Part shown: piece by piece, positions 10,301-18,354 of the stretch
Layout of the letters: each line of letters begins with the position of its first letter
How positions within the stretch are numbered: position 1 is the stretch's first letter
NCBI GenBank assembly: GCA_023953905.1
Contig: JAMLJA010000001.1
Location: 62,001-126,000 of the forward strand
Direction of reading: 5' to 3'
Origin: Rhizobiaceae bacterium
GTDB taxonomy: Bacteria > Pseudomonadota > Alphaproteobacteria > Rhizobiales > Rhizobiaceae
DNA: 64,000 nt
Made by a program: the position numbers and the translations under genes
The notes under the pieces: generated by a model
Database searches by the model: none
What the model was told of the DNA's origin: nothing
Seen by the model: only the letters and a program-made list of their open reading frames with translations

Positions 10301-10956
10301 ATCTTCGCCGCTTTCGGCGAGCCACGGAAACGGGTACGGCGCCAGCGCACCCAGAAATCGGCGAAGCCGTCTCCGCCGCGCGCATCGCCCAGGAGATGCC
10401 GATTGCCGCGGCTGGCGGGTGGTCTGCCCTGCCCGATCGCATCGCGATCCTGCGCAAGCATTTGCGGGGCAAGGGTGCGGCAGCAATTGCCGCCGCGGCC
10501 GCGCTCGAATATGGCCCGACAGATCTCCCCGGCCCGACCGGCGAGGCCAATACCCTCAGTCTGACGCCCCGTGGCCGTGCACTTGTTCTTGGTGTCGATG
10601 CATCGTCTCTGCTTGCACAAACCATACAGGCGCTTGCGGCCGGAAACGCAGTCGTTGCAGTGGCGCCGGATGCGCAGGCAGCACTTCAAAGCCTGACCGG
10701 CAAGGGTTTGCCGCTTGCCGCGATGAACGGCACGTTGGCTTCTTCCGAGCTTGAGAAAGTGGCTGTAGACGTCGTGGCATGTGCAACGGACGACGCCACT
10801 TTACGGAGCTATCGTCAGGCGCTCTCACGCCAGACCGGCCCGATCGTGCCATTGATCACGGAGCTCAACTATCCGGCTGCATACTGCCACGAGCACGCCG
10901 TTTGTGTGGACACCACAGCTGCAGGTGGCAATGCGAGCCTGCTCGCAACGGCGTGA
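7321..10956 (+). CDS. putA: bifunctional proline dehydrogenase / L-glutamate-gamma-semialdehyde dehydrogenase
   Basis: Oxidises proline to glutamate: FAD-dependent proline dehydrogenase, then NAD-dependent P5C dehydrogenase, with channelling between sites. In the 1211-residue protein the helical domain and PRODH barrel occupy about residues 1-520; the substrate-binding YLVRRLLENxxNSSF motif is at Y459-F473. The ALDH module follows (about 570-1040), with catalytic C814 in GQRCSALR. The remaining ~150 residues are the ALDH-like C-terminal domain of long PutA types. There is no N-terminal ribbon-helix-helix domain, so unlike the E. coli protein it should not bind DNA; regulation is left to divergent PutR. 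Confidence 0.97.
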   Translation: MSLNRLDEIRAAMRANYLPDEAQTLAHLAADTRLDGAERAAIVKRAADLVRAVRGSSDPRLMEVFLSAYGLSTEEGVALMCLAEALLRVPDTETIDELIRDKIAPHDWSAHSGEASSIFVNASTWALMLTGRVLDEGTGGIEGTLRSMVRRLGEPVIRTAVSAAMREMGEQFVLGRSIAEALKRGRSAIAKGYLYSFDMLGEAARTEDDALRYLRAYRDAIAALAGTAKSPEIRHNHGISVKLSALHPRYEVSQRDTTLPVMIDRLKSLALAARDARMGLNVDAEEADRLDLSLDVIEGVLADPEFSGWEGFGVVVQAYGPRAPFVIDWLYELAATLDRTIMVRLVKGAYWDTEIKRAQVMGLPGYPVFTRKPNTDVSYLACARKLLSMTDRIYPQFAGHNAHTVAAILSMAKDTDRESFEFQRLHGMGEALHETVRRKEGTRCRIYAPVGAHSDLLAYLVRRLLENGANSSFVHQITDTDVPVEDIVRDPLELVETQGPAANPSIPRPSEIFGSDRRNARGWDITDTETLGFIEKGKSAFTAQNQWQAEGSVSVSDGKGQKRSICNPARPDDSVGTVVEISSQAAAEAVGVAVEAHAGWAATPVAQRAAMLRKAADLYEKHAIEFFALATREAGKTLSDGIAEVREAVDFLRYYAAEASSVESGTSARGAIACISPWNFPLAIFTGQIAAALVTGNTVLAKPAEQTPLMAARAVALLHEAGVPAEVLQLLPGDGPSVGGPLTADPRIAGVCFTGSTEVAKLIEASLAENAVPDAMLIAETGGLNAMIVDSTALPEQAIRDVLASAFQSAGQRCSALRILYVQKDVERKMLDMLEGAMKALKVGDPWSISTDVGPLIDDEAQTAIAGYCAEMEKAGKLIAKIDAPSTGRFVAPHIFRVSGIEEMKREIFGPVLHVATFDADEIDSVISAINARGYGLTFGLHTRIEARVQHIVDGIHAGNIYVNRNQIGAVVGSQPFGGEGLSGTGPKAGGPHYLRRFRRATETGTAPAHPEIGEAVSAARIAQEMPIAAAGGWSALPDRIAILRKHLRGKGAAAIAAAAALEYGPTDLPGPTGEANTLSLTPRGRALVLGVDASSLLAQTIQALAAGNAVVAVAPDAQAALQSLTGKGLPLAAMNGTLASSELEKVAVDVVACATDDATLRSYRQALSRQTGPIVPLITELNYPAAYCHEHAVCVDTTAAGGNASLLATA

Positions 10957-10962
10957 AACCGC

Positions 10963-11985
10963 TTACCCCTGCCGGCTGAACCGGTATTCTGTAATCTGGT
11001 GATACCGTTCACCCGGCCAAAGTGTGGCTTGCGGGAAATAGGGTCGGTTCGGTGCATCCGGCCAAACCTGTGGCTCCAGGCAGAACCCGGAATATGGACG
11101 GTACCGTCTGCCGCCAAGGCCCGCGGGCATATCCGGCTTCAGATAAGCGCCGCAATAGAACTGCACGCCCGGCTCTGTCGTCCAGACATCCAGCGATACG
11201 CCCGACATCGCACCTTTCGCGCGAACGGCATGGCGCAGATGTCCGCGCGAGGCAGAGAGACAAAAATTGTGATCGTAAAGGCGTTGCTCCCCATCCGCGT
11301 CCGAGCGGATCGGGCGCGACAGTCGAAAGTCGAAATCGGTATCGTCAACAGGCTGAACCACGCCTGTTGGAATCATCTCGTCATCCACCGGCAGATACGC
11401 CCCCGCAGCGATCATCATCTGGTGGTCGAGAATGTCGCCGCTGCCGCCGTCATCGAGATTGAAATAGGAGTGATGGGCCAGATTGCAGAGAGTGGTCTCG
11501 TCGGCGGTGGCGGTATACTCGACTGACAGCGTCCCTGGAATTTTCAGCCGATAGGTGCAGGTGACGTCGATTGCCCCCGGAAATCCCATGTCGCCATTCT
11601 TGCTGTGCAGGGAAAAGGTCACGAAGTCGGGCCCATGCAGCACGACCTCCCACAGTCGTGAGCCGAACCCCCGGTCACCTCCATGCAGCGTATGCTTGCC
11701 CAGAAAATTGCGATCCGTCTGACAATGGCGACCATCGACAGCGAAGGCGCCATTCTTGATGCGGTTGGCGAAGCGCCCGGCCGTTGCGCCGAAATAGGGC
11801 GAGTGGTTGAGGTAGTGCTCGAACCTTTCGAACCCGAGCACCAAAGGCATGTCGTGCTCGCTGAGGCGCAGATTCTGAAGAACCGCACCCCAGTTGAGCA
11901 CATTGGCGCTCAGGCCACCGCCGGAAATCCGGAAGCGCTGAACGGTGCCGCCTTCCGGCGCATGTCCGAAAACTTCACCGTCCAT
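10963..11985 (-). CDS. galM: aldose 1-epimerase (galactose mutarotase)
   Basis: Interconverts alpha and beta anomers of aldohexoses in the cytoplasm. The family blocks are visible: GATAGRFANRI, the KHTLHGGDRGF His segment, CNLAHHSYFNL with the second catalytic His, and GFCLEPQ with the catalytic Glu. The end HQITEYRFSRQG is typical. I chose the ATG at 11985 (340 residues), 28 nt after the upstream stop; the frame extends to 12042, but that start overlaps the preceding gene and has no ribosome site. It is probably co-transcribed with gabD and converges on putA with a 6-nt gap. Confidence 0.9.
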   Translation of the reverse strand: MDGEVFGHAPEGGTVQRFRISGGGLSANVLNWGAVLQNLRLSEHDMPLVLGFERFEHYLNHSPYFGATAGRFANRIKNGAFAVDGRHCQTDRNFLGKHTLHGGDRGFGSRLWEVVLHGPDFVTFSLHSKNGDMGFPGAIDVTCTYRLKIPGTLSVEYTATADETTLCNLAHHSYFNLDDGGSGDILDHQMMIAAGAYLPVDDEMIPTGVVQPVDDTDFDFRLSRPIRSDADGEQRLYDHNFCLSASRGHLRHAVRAKGAMSGVSLDVWTTEPGVQFYCGAYLKPDMPAGLGGRRYRPYSGFCLEPQVWPDAPNRPYFPQATLWPGERYHQITEYRFSRQG

Positions 11986-12013
11986 TCTGCCCGCCCCCCC
12001 GATCGTCGCTGGT

Positions 12014-13471
12014 TCAGATGCCGAGTCCGCCAATGCAGACATATTTGGTATCGAGATAGTCTTCGATGCCCTGGTGCCCGCCTTCGCGCCCCATGCCCGA
12101 TTCTTTCACACCGCCGAACGGCGCCTCGGGCGTCGTGATCAGCCCCTCATTGACACCCACCATACCGTATTTCAGGCCTTCCATGACCCGAACCGTGCGA
12201 CCCAGGTCGCCGGTGTAGAAATACGCGGCGAGACCGAACTCCGTGTCGTTGGCCAGCCGGATGACCTCTTCCTCGGCCTCGAACTTGAATACCGGCGCGA
12301 CGGGACCGAAAATCTCCTCATGCATGAAGCGCATTTCAGGTGTGGCGCCCGAGATGACGGTTGGTTCGAAGAAGGAGCCACCAAGCGCGTGACGCTTGCC
12401 GCCCGTTACAACCTTGCCACCCTTGCCGGTGGCGTCGCCGATAAGCTCCTCGACCTTCTCCACGCCCTTTTCGTCGATCAGCGGCCCCTGCTGCGTGCCC
12501 TCGTCGAGGCCAGAGCCTACCTTCAGTTTCTGGCTAGCAGCCGCCAGCTTTTCGACAAAGGCGTCGTAAATCCCAGCCTGCACGAAGAAGCGGTTGGTGC
12601 AGACACAGGTCTGCCCCGAATTGCGGTACTTGGCGAGCATGGCTCCTTCGACCGCACGGTCGAGATCGGCATCGTCAAAAACGATGAAAGGCGCGTTGCC
12701 TCCGAGTTCCATCGAGACTTTCTTCACTGTGGTGGCGCATTTGGCCATCAGCAGCTTGCCCACTTCCGTCGAGCCGGTGAATGTCAGCTTTTTCACCAGC
12801 GGATTGGTGCATAGTTCGTCACCGATTTCTCCCGCCGAACCGGTCACAATATTGACGGCCCCTTTTGGAAAACCGGCTTCTTCGCAAAGTGCACCCCAAG
12901 CCAGACCCGAATACGGCGTCTGCGAGGCAGGCTTGATTACCGCGGTGCAACCGGCGGCAAGTGCTGGCGCGATCTTGCGCGAGAGCATTGAGGATGGGAA
13001 ATTCCAGGGCGTGATGGCGGCGACGACGCCAGTCGCTTCCTTGGTCACGAGAATACGGCGGTCGCCCCATGGTGACGGCACGACATCGCCATAGGTGCGG
13101 CGAGCCTCCTCGGCAAACCACAGAACATAGGCCGCCGAGCTTCCGACTTCGCCTTTTGCCTCGGTCAGCGACTTGCCTTGCTCGATCGTCAGCAGTTCCG
13201 CGAGGACGTCCTGATTTTCGATGATCAGGTCGTGCAACTTGCGCAGCATCTTGGAGCGCTCGAGTGCCGAGGTCTTCTTGAAGACATGAAAGGTCTTTTC
13301 GGCGGCTTCGATGGCTCTGCGCGTTTCAGCCTTGCCCGATTTCGGGACTGTACCGATCTTCTGCATCGTCGCCGGATTTGTGACGTCGATCGTTGCGCCG
13401 GAATCCGCCTGCACCCATTCGCCGCCGATCAGGTTCGCCTGGCGCATATATTGGTTCGTTTTCTGGAGCAT
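12014..13471 (-). CDS. gabD: NAD(P)-dependent succinate-semialdehyde dehydrogenase
   Basis: An aldehyde dehydrogenase of 485 residues, closest in pattern to GabD, which oxidises succinate semialdehyde from GABA to succinate. Visible features are the TPWNFPSSMLSRK segment, FTGSTEVGK of the cofactor fold, catalytic E255 in MELGG and nucleophile C289 in GQTC; the next residues VC give the CVC pattern common in SSADHs. The C-terminal GGVKESGMGREGG is typical. The ATG at 13471 has GGAGGG 5 nt upstream. Other substrates (glutarate semialdehyde, for example) cannot be excluded. No GABA transaminase is adjacent. Confidence 0.85.
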   Translation of the reverse strand: MLQKTNQYMRQANLIGGEWVQADSGATIDVTNPATMQKIGTVPKSGKAETRRAIEAAEKTFHVFKKTSALERSKMLRKLHDLIIENQDVLAELLTIEQGKSLTEAKGEVGSSAAYVLWFAEEARRTYGDVVPSPWGDRRILVTKEATGVVAAITPWNFPSSMLSRKIAPALAAGCTAVIKPASQTPYSGLAWGALCEEAGFPKGAVNIVTGSAGEIGDELCTNPLVKKLTFTGSTEVGKLLMAKCATTVKKVSMELGGNAPFIVFDDADLDRAVEGAMLAKYRNSGQTCVCTNRFFVQAGIYDAFVEKLAAASQKLKVGSGLDEGTQQGPLIDEKGVEKVEELIGDATGKGGKVVTGGKRHALGGSFFEPTVISGATPEMRFMHEEIFGPVAPVFKFEAEEEVIRLANDTEFGLAAYFYTGDLGRTVRVMEGLKYGMVGVNEGLITTPEAPFGGVKESGMGREGGHQGIEDYLDTKYVCIGGLGI

Positions 13472-13650
13472 CTTGGCCCTCCGTATTGTATGCGCCCTGC
13501 AATGGCGGCAATTGATGGGAATGGGTTCGACCGGCACCGGTCATCCCGATTGAAACTTCTAATGGCGAGGTCTCGGCCATCGCCAGTTGCTCTTACCCCA
13601 CGTGATATAGTGCGATCAATGCGCTGGGCAAACTGGCTCAACGGTTTGGC

Positions 13651-14598
13651 TCAGCCGTAGATCAAGTGAACGATCATCACCCAGAATGACATAGTGACGG
13701 CCGCACCTGCCGTCGCGAGCGTCATCTGGTTCGAGGCAAGCGCCTGCCCTGTCTTGAATTGTACGGCGATGAGATATGAGTTCACACCCGAAGGAAGGCC
13801 GGCGGCAATCACCACAACCTGCGCGGTGAGCGGTGGCAAGCCGAATCCCCACGCAAACGCCAGCGCCACCGCTGGCATCAGCAGCAGCTTGACGCAGGAC
13901 AGAACGACCGCAGGCCCGACATTTCCGGAGATGCCAAATTTCTTGAGTCCCAACCCCAGAGCAAACAGTGCGAGCGGCGCGGCAATGCCCGAAAGCGTTT
14001 CCACAAAGCGACCTGCCAGCTGGGGCAGCTCTAAACCGGCGAGCCGCCAGAGAAGCCCCGAGAGGATGCCGATGACGAGCGGATTTCGAAGCAACTGGGC
14101 CAGGAAAAAGCGCAGGAACGAGATCGGCTCAAACGCGTCGCCCTGCTTTCGTCCATAAATCTCGAACAGCAACATCGACGCCATCAGCATGATGGGCAGA
14201 TGAATCGCGATGAGCAGTGAGAGCTGCTCAAATCCCGGTTGGCCAAAAACGCCGAGCATGAACGGTGTGCCGAGCAGCACCAGGTTGGAGAACGCGGACG
14301 AGACACCGCCGACGACGCCTGCCTGGCTGTCGCGCCCGAACAGACGCGTGGTGATCAGATGTCCGATGGTCCATGCGACAATGACTGAACAGAAATAGGC
14401 CGACCAGAGCCCCCAGGGCGTGCCAACGAAGTCGGCCCGCGTCAGCGTTTTGAAAAGCAGAAGCGGAAGTGCGACCCTTACCGCGAAGGCGGAAAGACCG
14501 TCACCCACCTCGACCTTGAGATAGCCGGTGACGCCCGCGACATAGCCAAGGGCAATCAGGCCAAATATGAAAAGCGTGGTTTCGGTAACGGCGGACAT
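13651..14598 (-). CDS. AEC-family transporter (auxin efflux carrier type permease)
   Basis: A 315-residue integral membrane protein with about ten hydrophobic segments in two five-helix halves, starting MSAVTETTLFIFGLIALGY. Bacterial AEC proteins move malate, malonate or similar carboxylates. The internal segment LLLMPAVALAFAWGFGLPPL and the end TMSFWVMIVHLIYG suit the family. The in-frame frame extends to 14721, but residues before MSAV are charged and non-membrane, so the ATG at 14598 is preferred although its ribosome site is weak. It is a single gene; the substrate is unknown. Confidence 0.85.
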   Translation of the reverse strand: MSAVTETTLFIFGLIALGYVAGVTGYLKVEVGDGLSAFAVRVALPLLLFKTLTRADFVGTPWGLWSAYFCSVIVAWTIGHLITTRLFGRDSQAGVVGGVSSAFSNLVLLGTPFMLGVFGQPGFEQLSLLIAIHLPIMLMASMLLFEIYGRKQGDAFEPISFLRFFLAQLLRNPLVIGILSGLLWRLAGLELPQLAGRFVETLSGIAAPLALFALGLGLKKFGISGNVGPAVVLSCVKLLLMPAVALAFAWGFGLPPLTAQVVVIAAGLPSGVNSYLIAVQFKTGQALASNQMTLATAGAAVTMSFWVMIVHLIYG

Positions 14599-14808
14599 GG
14601 CATCGTGATAGGCAAGGCGAGAGATCGGTGCAATGCGCTCGGGGAACGAAAGCCAGATAGTGCTGCTGTGCGCACCGACGACAAATGCACCAGGCCTTTT
14701 GGCGGTGTCTCTTCCATTCACAATGGCGGCATGAGGCGCCGGAACGGCCTTTGCCTTTGCGATGGTGTTCCCTCGCCTCTATATGTTTGGCGCCGGGAGC
14801 CATAATTG

Positions 14809-15363
14809 ATGATGCGTGCTTTTACAGTTCTGATCATGTGTCTGATGGCATTGCCGGCGCATGCCACTGAGGCCGGGTGGGCCTTGTTGCGCAATGGAGG
14901 CCAGATCGTATTGCTGCGCCACGCTGTCGCCCCCGGTAGCGGCGACCCCGCGAACTTCGAGATTGGCAAGTGCGGCACTCAGCGCAATCTGTCCGATCGC
15001 GGCCGGCAGCAGGCCGAGAAGATAGGCGCCCTATTTGCTGCCCGCGCCAACAACCCCGAACTGGTTCTCACCAGTCGCTACTGTCGGACCCGCGACACTG
15101 CGCGCATCGCCTTCGAAGATAGCCCGATCGAAGAATTTGCTGCGCTCGACGAATTGCCGAAGGACGCGACGGCGGCGGCTGCAGCCAATGAAGAAGTGAT
15201 GGCACGCATCAGCGATTACTCCGGCTCGGGAAACATGGTGATGGTGACACATTTGGAGAACATCAAGTCCCTAACCGGCGTCTCCCCGCGTGAGGGAGAG
15301 GCAGTCATCGTGTCGCGATCCGACAACGGACTGCGAGTGCTTGGCCGCATCATTTTCAACTGA
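14809..15363 (+). CDS. secreted histidine-phosphatase-family protein
   Basis: A 184-residue branch-2-like histidine phosphatase. A signal peptide covers about residues 1-20, ending ALPAHA. The phosphohistidine motif appears as LLRHAVAP (RHA rather than the usual RHG), a second Arg lies in LTSRYCRTRDTA, and the distal His is in VTHLENIK. A GGGAG lies 9 nt before the ATG at 14809; an in-frame TTG at 14806 is possible too. The role is not known; proteins of this size in rhizobia are annotated only as phosphoglycerate-mutase-like. It is next to the acpXL cluster but separated by 176 bp. Confidence 0.75.
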   Translation: MMRAFTVLIMCLMALPAHATEAGWALLRNGGQIVLLRHAVAPGSGDPANFEIGKCGTQRNLSDRGRQQAEKIGALFAARANNPELVLTSRYCRTRDTARIAFEDSPIEEFAALDELPKDATAAAAANEEVMARISDYSGSGNMVMVTHLENIKSLTGVSPREGEAVIVSRSDNGLRVLGRIIFN

Positions 15364-15539
15364 TCCCGATTGCTGCCGATGTGTGAAAACGCATAGTCGG
15401 CTTGAATCCCGCGTCATCTATCCGCATGTTGCCTCCTGGGCTAACTATGGCGAGTCGACTTCCCTTATCGCCCAAAAGCGAATAAGAGCCGTTCGATTCA
15501 ATCCATCCGATTTCAACGAAGTTCATTCAAGGAACTCCC

Positions 15540-15827
15540 GTGCCGACCACTTTCGATAGAGTTGCCGACATCATCGCCGACACCAGCGAGATCGAGCGCG
15601 ACAAGATAACGCCGGAAAGCCACACGATTGACGATCTGGGCATCGACAGTCTGGACTTCCTCGACATCGTCTTTGCCATCGACAAGGAATTTGGCATCAA
15701 GGTGCCCCTGGAAAAGTGGACACAGGATGTCAACGAGGGCCGTGGGTCCACGGAAGAGTACTTCGTCATGAAGAACCTCTGTGCCAAGATCGACGAACTC
15801 GTCGCAGCAAAATCGGCAAGCGCCTGA
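15540..15827 (+). CDS. acpXL: acyl carrier protein AcpXL for very-long-chain fatty acid
   Basis: Dedicated carrier on which the 27-hydroxyoctacosanoate-type chain of rhizobial lipid A is built. The protein has 95 residues and carries the phosphopantetheine site [12 protein letters not shown] with S37. The insertion around [24 protein letters not shown] distinguishes AcpXL from AcpP. It starts with GTG at 15540, with AAGGA 7 nt upstream. It heads the cluster with fabF2XL, fabF1XL, adh and lpxXL in the order known from Rhizobium, but the fabZXL dehydratase normally next to acpXL is missing here. Confidence 0.93.
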   Translation: MPTTFDRVADIIADTSEIERDKITPESHTIDDLGIDSLDFLDIVFAIDKEFGIKVPLEKWTQDVNEGRGSTEEYFVMKNLCAKIDELVAAKSASA

Positions 15828-15855
15828 TCGACACGGACACGGGGCGCAGCATTCC

Positions 15856-17043
15856 ATGACCGGCAACGACGTCGTCATCACGGGTATCGGCCTCGTCTCG
15901 TCTCTCGGCGAAGGAATCGAGAATCACTGGAACGCGCTGAACGCCGAGAGCTTCAGCCCGCGTCTCGATACGACCTCCTTCGCGCCCTATTCCTTTCATC
16001 CGCTGCCGGAAATCGACTGGAGCCAACAGATTCCCAAGCGCTCGGACCAGCGCCAGATGGAGCTTTGGCAACGGTTGGGGACCTACACGGCGGGTCTTGC
16101 CTTGGATGATGCAGGCATCAAGGCAAACCTGGATCTTCTGTCGCGCACGGACATGATTATCGCTGCCGGCGGTGGCGAGCGCGATGAAGCGGTCGATGAG
16201 GACATCATGGCCGCCTCCGAATCGCGCGCCGACCATGACATGCTTCTGAACGAGAAGCTTACCACGGAGCTTCGGCCCACCCTTTTTCTCGCCCAGCTTT
16301 CAAACCTGCTGGCGGGCAACATCTCGATCGTGCACAGCGTGACCGGTTCGTCGCGGACCTTCATGGGCGAAGAAGGTGCGGGCGTCACGGCGCTGGCCAC
16401 CGCACATGCACGGATCGCGTCCGGCCAATCCTCGATCACACTTGTCGGCGGCGCTTTCCAGTCCACGCATCGCTCAATGATCCTGGGCCATGCATTGGGT
16501 CGGCACCTGCATGAGGGCGAGTGGCGTCCGGCCTGGCAGCGCGGCGACGCGCCCGGCGGTGGTATGGTTCCCGGTTCCGGCGGCGCGTTTCTCGTTCTAG
16601 AATCGGTCGATAGCGCAAAATCACGCGGCGCCCGAATTCACGCGCGCTTGTCGCATGTTCTCGCCGGACGTACGCGTTCGAGCGATCCAGACCGCGCAGC
16701 TTCGCTCAATCGCCTGGTTGATCGCGCCTTCACAGGCGCAAAAGAGACACTCGTGATATCTGCAGCCTCCGGTACGCCTCAGAGCATTGAAACCGAGCGG
16801 GCCGCGATTGCAAGCCATCCCGCATCGCGGGTTCGCGCCATGTCGACCGCGGTCGGGCACCTGCAAGAGGCGCAGTTTCCCTTTGCCGTCGCACTTGCGG
16901 CTCTGGCCGTCGCCAAAGGCAGCGCGTATCCGCCGCTGGACGATTCGGAACCGGCGATCACCGGAACCACCGACGAAGCGATGGCGATCATCGCGGGCCA
17001 TATCACGGGCGAAGGCGTCGCCACCGTGAAGGTATTCGACTGA
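15856..17043 (+). CDS. fabF2XL: beta-ketoacyl-ACP synthase-like protein lacking the catalytic residues (FabF2XL)
   Basis: A 395-residue thiolase-fold protein starting MTGNDVVITGIGLVSS, second in the very-long-chain cluster. By alignment with FabF, the nucleophile Cys is replaced by Glu (E173 in GEEGAG), the first His by Ser (S305 in AASGT) and the active-site Lys by Thr (T331); only the second His (H335 in VGHLQ) remains. I see no Cys anywhere in the protein. This resembles chain-length factors of type II polyketide synthases, so it probably pairs with the intact FabF1XL. The ATG at 15856 has no strong ribosome site; an earlier in-frame start inside acpXL is unlikely. Confidence 0.85.
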   Translation: MTGNDVVITGIGLVSSLGEGIENHWNALNAESFSPRLDTTSFAPYSFHPLPEIDWSQQIPKRSDQRQMELWQRLGTYTAGLALDDAGIKANLDLLSRTDMIIAAGGGERDEAVDEDIMAASESRADHDMLLNEKLTTELRPTLFLAQLSNLLAGNISIVHSVTGSSRTFMGEEGAGVTALATAHARIASGQSSITLVGGAFQSTHRSMILGHALGRHLHEGEWRPAWQRGDAPGGGMVPGSGGAFLVLESVDSAKSRGARIHARLSHVLAGRTRSSDPDRAASLNRLVDRAFTGAKETLVISAASGTPQSIETERAAIASHPASRVRAMSTAVGHLQEAQFPFAVALAALAVAKGSAYPPLDDSEPAITGTTDEAMAIIAGHITGEGVATVKVFD

Positions 17044-17057
17044 GAGGTCAGGCAGCC

Positions 17058-18326
17058 ATGCCGCAACATCGCGATCACCTTGGACGACCGATTGTGGCGG
17101 TCACCGGTATCGGTATGGTCACGCCTCTGGGTGTGGGCAAGACAGAGAATTGGGCTGCCCTCACCTCGGGAAAATCGGGTATCAAGCGGATTACCCGTTT
17201 CCCGGTGGATCTTCTGAACACGACGATTTCCGGCATGGTCGATTTCCTCCCATCGAGCACGAAGGGAGCGTCTGCCCTCACTCACGAGCTGGCTGAAATG
17301 GCTGCCGCCGAAGCGATCGGCGAGGCAAGGATCAGCGGCGATTTTGATGGCCCTCTGTTTCTTGCGGCACCTCCGGTCGAGATCGACTGGCACGACCGCT
17401 TTGCGCTCTACGCAGCGGGCACGGAAGGTGCCGGCTACGACCGCATTCTGTCGGCGGCGCGCGGACTGAACGACTCGGTGATCGAGGAGACGACATTGTT
17501 TGCCGCAATCGCGGACAAACTGGCCGATCGCTTCGGCATCAGCGGTCTTCCTGTCACGCTGTCGACCGCTTGTGCTTCAGGCGCCACAGCCATCCAGCTG
17601 GGCGTCGAGGCTATCCGCAGAGGCGAGACAGATCGGGCGCTTTCCATCGGCGCGGACGGCTCAGCCACAGCCGAGGCGCTGATTCGGTTCTCGCTCTTGT
17701 CGGCCCTTTCAACTCAGAATGCCTTGCCTGAACGTGCTTCCAAGCCGTTCTCCAAGGATCGCGATGGCTTTGTGCTGGCGGAAGGTGCTGCCGCACTGGT
17801 GCTTGAATCGCTCGACAGCGCAATCGCGCGTGGCGCTACAGTGCTTGGCATTATCAAGGGATGCGGCGAGAAAGCGGATGACTTCCATCGTACCCGCTCC
17901 AAACCAGACGCCTCGCCCGCAATCGCGGCAGTCAACGCGGCGCTTGGCGATGCCGGAATGTCGGCGGACGCCATCGACTATGTCAACGCGCATGGCACTT
18001 CCACACCAGAGAACGACAAGATGGAGCATCTGTCGCTGTCGACCGTTTTCGGGGAGCGGATGAAGACGATTCCCATTTCGTCGAACAAATCGATGATCGG
18101 CCACACGCTTTCAGCGGCGGGCGCCATAGAGGCGGCATTTTCGCTTCTGACCATGCGCGAAGGCGTCATTCCACCCACGATCAACTACGACAATCCAGAT
18201 CCCAATATCGAGCTGGACGTGGTGCCGAACATCAAGCGATCCGCCGACATCGCGACCGTGCTCTCCAATTCATTTGGCTTTGGCGGACAGAATGCCTGCC
18301 TTGTCATGGCCCGTGAAGCGGTCTAA
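17058..18326 (+). CDS. fabF1XL: beta-ketoacyl-ACP synthase, catalytic (FabF1XL)
   Basis: Condensing enzyme for elongation of the AcpXL-bound chain. The 422-residue protein has the full set of KAS II residues: C172 in STACASGA, H312 in NAHGTSTPEND, K344 in NKSMIGH and H349. It follows fabF2XL after 14 nt with an AGAGG/CAGG ribosome site, so the two are likely made together, consistent with a heterodimer. Malonyl-ACP is the expected extender. The specific length (C28) is known for the cluster in Rhizobium and is not visible in the sequence. Confidence 0.92.
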   Translation: MPQHRDHLGRPIVAVTGIGMVTPLGVGKTENWAALTSGKSGIKRITRFPVDLLNTTISGMVDFLPSSTKGASALTHELAEMAAAEAIGEARISGDFDGPLFLAAPPVEIDWHDRFALYAAGTEGAGYDRILSAARGLNDSVIEETTLFAAIADKLADRFGISGLPVTLSTACASGATAIQLGVEAIRRGETDRALSIGADGSATAEALIRFSLLSALSTQNALPERASKPFSKDRDGFVLAEGAAALVLESLDSAIARGATVLGIIKGCGEKADDFHRTRSKPDASPAIAAVNAALGDAGMSADAIDYVNAHGTSTPENDKMEHLSLSTVFGERMKTIPISSNKSMIGHTLSAAGAIEAAFSLLTMREGVIPPTINYDNPDPNIELDVVPNIKRSADIATVLSNSFGFGGQNACLVMAREAV

Positions 18327-18354
18327 GCGCACCCGATAGCAATCGGGAGACCGC

